Origin: Larus michahellis
Lineage: Eukaryota; Chordata; Aves; Charadriiformes; Laridae
Length of the DNA stretch: 64,000 nt
NCBI RefSeq assembly: GCF_964199755.1
Contig: NC_133930.1
Location: 60,479,962-60,543,961 of the forward strand
Reading direction: 5' to 3'
Shown here: positions 61,692 to 64,000 of the stretch, piece after piece
How positions within the stretch are numbered: position 1 is the stretch's first letter
Layout: each line of letters opens with the position of its first letter
The notes under the pieces: model-generated
Told to the model about the DNA's origin: nothing
Databases searched by the model: none
Seen by the model: only the letters and a program-made list of their open reading frames with translations
Translations under genes and position numbers: made by a program

Positions 61692-63112
61692 TGTGGTGGG
61701 TTGACCTTGGCTGACCACCAGGTGCCTATCAAGCCACTATCACCCCTCTTCCATCAATAGGGCAGGGGCAGAAAATACAACAAAAAGCTTATCAGTTGAG
61801 ATAAGGACAAGGAGATCATCCACCAACTACTGTCATGGGCAAAACAGACTCGATTCTGGGAAATTAATTTAATTTAATGCCGATTAAACAGAGTAGAATG
61901 ATGAGAAATAAGAAAAAATTCTACAAACACATTTCCCCCAGCCCTCCTTTCTTACCAGGCTCAACTTCACTCCCAACTCTTCTACTTTATTACCCCGTCC
62001 CCTACAGGCAGTGCAGGGAAATGGGGACTGTGGTCAGTTCATAATGCTTTGTCTCTGTCAATCCTGTTTCCTCACACTCTTTCCACTGCTCCAGGGTGGA
62101 CTACCTCCTGTGGGAGACAGTCCTTCATGAACTGCTCCAATATGGGTCCTTCCCACAGACTGCGGAGTGAAAAGGAATGGCATGGAATGGAATAGGAATA
62201 TTTCAGTTGTAAGAGGCCTACAATGGTCCAACTCTCTGACCACCTCCGGACTGACCAAAAGTTAAAGCATGTTAAGGGTGCTGTCCAAATACCTCTTAAA
62301 CGCTGACAGGCCTGGGGTGTCGACCACCTCTAAGAAGCCTGTTCCAGTGTTTGACCACCCTGTTGGGAAAGAAATGTTTCCTAATATCAAGTCTGAACTT
62401 CCCCTGGGGCCACTTTGAACCATTCCCATGCATTCTGTTGCAGGATGCCAGGGAGAAGACATTAGCACCTCCCTCTCCACTACCTGTGTCACAAGAATGG
62501 GAATCTTGCATGATACCACTGCAAGCAGTTCTTCATGAACTGCTCCAGTGTGGGTCCTTTCCACGGGGTGCAGTCCTTCAGGAATGGACTCCTCCAGTGT
62601 GGGTCCCCTATGGGGTCACAAGTCCTGCCCCTGCATGGGGTCCTCACCACAGACTGCAGCTTCTTCTAGGAGCTCCAGTGTGGGATTCCCATAGGCTGAA
62701 GCTTCCTTCAGGGCATATCTGCTTGCTCTGGTGTGGGGTCCTCCATGGGCTGCAAGGGGACAACCTGCTTCACCATGATCTTCTCCGTGGGCTGCAGAGT
62801 AATCTCTGATGCCTGGAGCACCTCCGCTCCCTCCTTCTTTACTGACCTTGGTGTCTGCAGGGTTGTTTCTCTAACATTTTCTCACTCTTCTTTCTCAGCT
62901 GCTGTGCAGTGTTTTTTACCCTTTCTTAAATATATTCTTGCAGAGGGACCAGCAGCATCACTGATGGGCTCAGCTTTGAGCAGCAGCAGGTCCGTCTTGG
63001 AGCTGGGTGAAACTGGCTCTGTCCGACATGGGGGCAGCTTCTGGTGTCTTCTCACAGAAGCCACCCCTGCAGCCCCCCTGCTACCAAAACCTTGCCATGT
63101 AAACCAAATACA
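61692..63112 (+). mobile_element. solo LTR of an avian endogenous retrovirus, interrupted by a CR1
   Basis: Begins TGTGGTGGGTTGACCTTGGC and ends ...CAAATACA, with the TG...CA ends of LTRs. It carries the GGCAAAACAGACTCGATTC segment and a series of related 'GCTCCAGTGTGGGTCC' units familiar from avian LTRs, and no internal viral coding sequence is seen. The flanks AGCAG (61687-61691) and AGCAC (63113-63117) could be a 5-bp target duplication with one change. A CR1 splits it at about 62170-62490. The orientation is inferred from the TG...CA ends and recall of the family. Confidence 0.75.
62170..62490 (-). repeat. CR1 LINE nested in the solo LTR
   Basis: Minus-strand CR1 3' region: on the plus strand a GGAATGG/GGAATA tail, then 'GAGGCCTACAATGGTCCAAC', 'CTGACAGGCCTGGGGTGTCG', 'CTAAGAAGCCTGTTCCAGTG' and 'GCACCTCCCTCTCC'. 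LTR sequence with GCTCCAGTGTGGGTCC units continues on both sides. The tail differs from the ATTCTATG tails of the other copies, so it is a different CR1 subfamily. Confidence 0.85.
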
Positions 63113-64000
63113 AGCACTTACCTGGCAAGGAAGACTTATGTCTCCTCTTCATTCATCAGAATGTTTTTTCAGGTCTCAGTAGAGTGATACTGAAGGGTGA
63201 GTAGTCTCTTTTGGAATGGGAGCTGCTATAATTTTTCTGCTAGAGTAATGTAAAAAGTACTAGATAGTAATGCTTTTGGAACACTGTACGAAATATTTAG
63301 TAAAGGTGTGGCTGTCCCTGTGCTGGAGTGCAGCAGAGCAAGTTGTGGTGGAGTCCTGGGAGAGTCTGGGAGGAGGATGAGTGGGTTGCAGGCTCCTGGT
63401 TGGACTGGATAAAGTCAGCTGCTATTGAATGGAGTACAGGGAGAGCAAAGGGCTGTTTTTATTTTATTGAACTCTTGTGTGGTTGCCTACCACTCTTTGC
63501 CCATGCCAGCGGAGAGGGGAATGTGCAATGGTCTGCCTCACCTTCTTCTGATAAAGAAGATTACCTTTCTTGATTTGGAGGGGGAAAGAACAGACTAAAT
63601 CTTGCATCTGGTTTCCTGTGAAAATACTTACAGAATGAAAAAGAAACTTTGGAAAAAGCTTGTGTTGATGTGTAGGTTATTTATGATGGGGGAAGATGTT
63701 AGTATATTGGTAAGTCTAGCACTTGATGTTAGTTTAATAAAAGATCATAGCAGGTGACTTAGTTCCCGTAATGCTGTGTAGTGCAGCCTTTATAATTGCA
63801 TCTTTTTCCTTTGCTACCTTTAGCCTATTTCTTGTCTGTTCTGTTGTACATCAGCATAATTCCTTCCTCCTTCACAAAGCTGAGTTACAGAAGATGGTGA
63901 TAAACTTCTTAAGGCTAGTGTTGAAGTTTGTATTTGATGAGGAGAGCTAAAAGCTTTTCTCAGTTTCATGTTTCTTCATCAGCCTGTTATAGCACTGGAC
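63113..64000. other. presumed PPIP5K2 intron 1, right edge
   Basis: No element or exon recognised. Confidence 0.5.

Noticed and set aside
62351-63182. two overlapping open frames of about 150 codons
   Set aside because: They run through a solo LTR and a nested CR1; no protein similarity is visible and LTRs do not code here.
58284-64000. PPIP5K2 coding start
   Set aside because: I looked for an exon matching the conserved N-terminus of PPIP5K family proteins and found none; it must lie right of the window.
1-64000. tRNA, rRNA, snoRNA hosts, CRISPR arrays, bacterial-type operons
   Set aside because: None seen. The window is vertebrate genomic DNA, and no structured RNA gene was recognised by eye; a covariance-model search would be decisive.

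Overview
The window looks like a piece of a bird genome. It carries several CR1 LINE copies whose 3' ends finish in short ATTCTATGATTCT-type repeats, an avian-type solo retroviral LTR, short introns and low repeat density. Three genes sit in the order PAM (+), GIN1 (-), PPIP5K2 (+). From general knowledge the same order occurs on human 5q21, and that segment corresponds to the Z chromosome in birds, so this is probably Z-linked. The species cannot be fixed from the sequence.

Layout. 1-12278 is a PAM intron (the 5' half of PAM lies off the left edge). 12279-35122 holds twelve coding exons of PAM: the linker exon between the PHM and PAL domains (exon A), the whole PAL lyase domain, the transmembrane exon and the cytosolic tail. 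The 3' UTR runs to about 35762. 35763-44728 is intergenic and includes the undefined GIN1 3' UTR and one CR1. 44729-54413 holds seven coding exons of GIN1 on the minus strand, a host gene domesticated from a Ty3/Gypsy-type integrase. About 57500-58700 is a CpG island that appears to be a shared, divergent promoter for GIN1 and PPIP5K2. 58284-64000 reads as the first intron of PPIP5K2; no PPIP5K2 coding sequence is present.

All splice junctions were read by eye and checked by phase. The PAM exons (1751 nt plus one carried-in base) give 583 codons and a stop. The GIN1 exons sum to 1578 nt, which is 525 codons plus a stop, all open. PAM makes C-terminally amidated peptides in the secretory pathway. 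PPIP5K2 makes inositol pyrophosphates. The role of GIN1 is unknown. They are neighbours, not a pathway.

Most notable observations: phase-symmetric cassette exons in PAM; a complete D-D-E triad in GIN1; a GIN1 donor splice site that opens straight into a microsatellite; an inverted pair of ZNF143-type motifs in the shared promoter; and a CR1 nested inside a solo LTR. I found no convincing unknown biological system.
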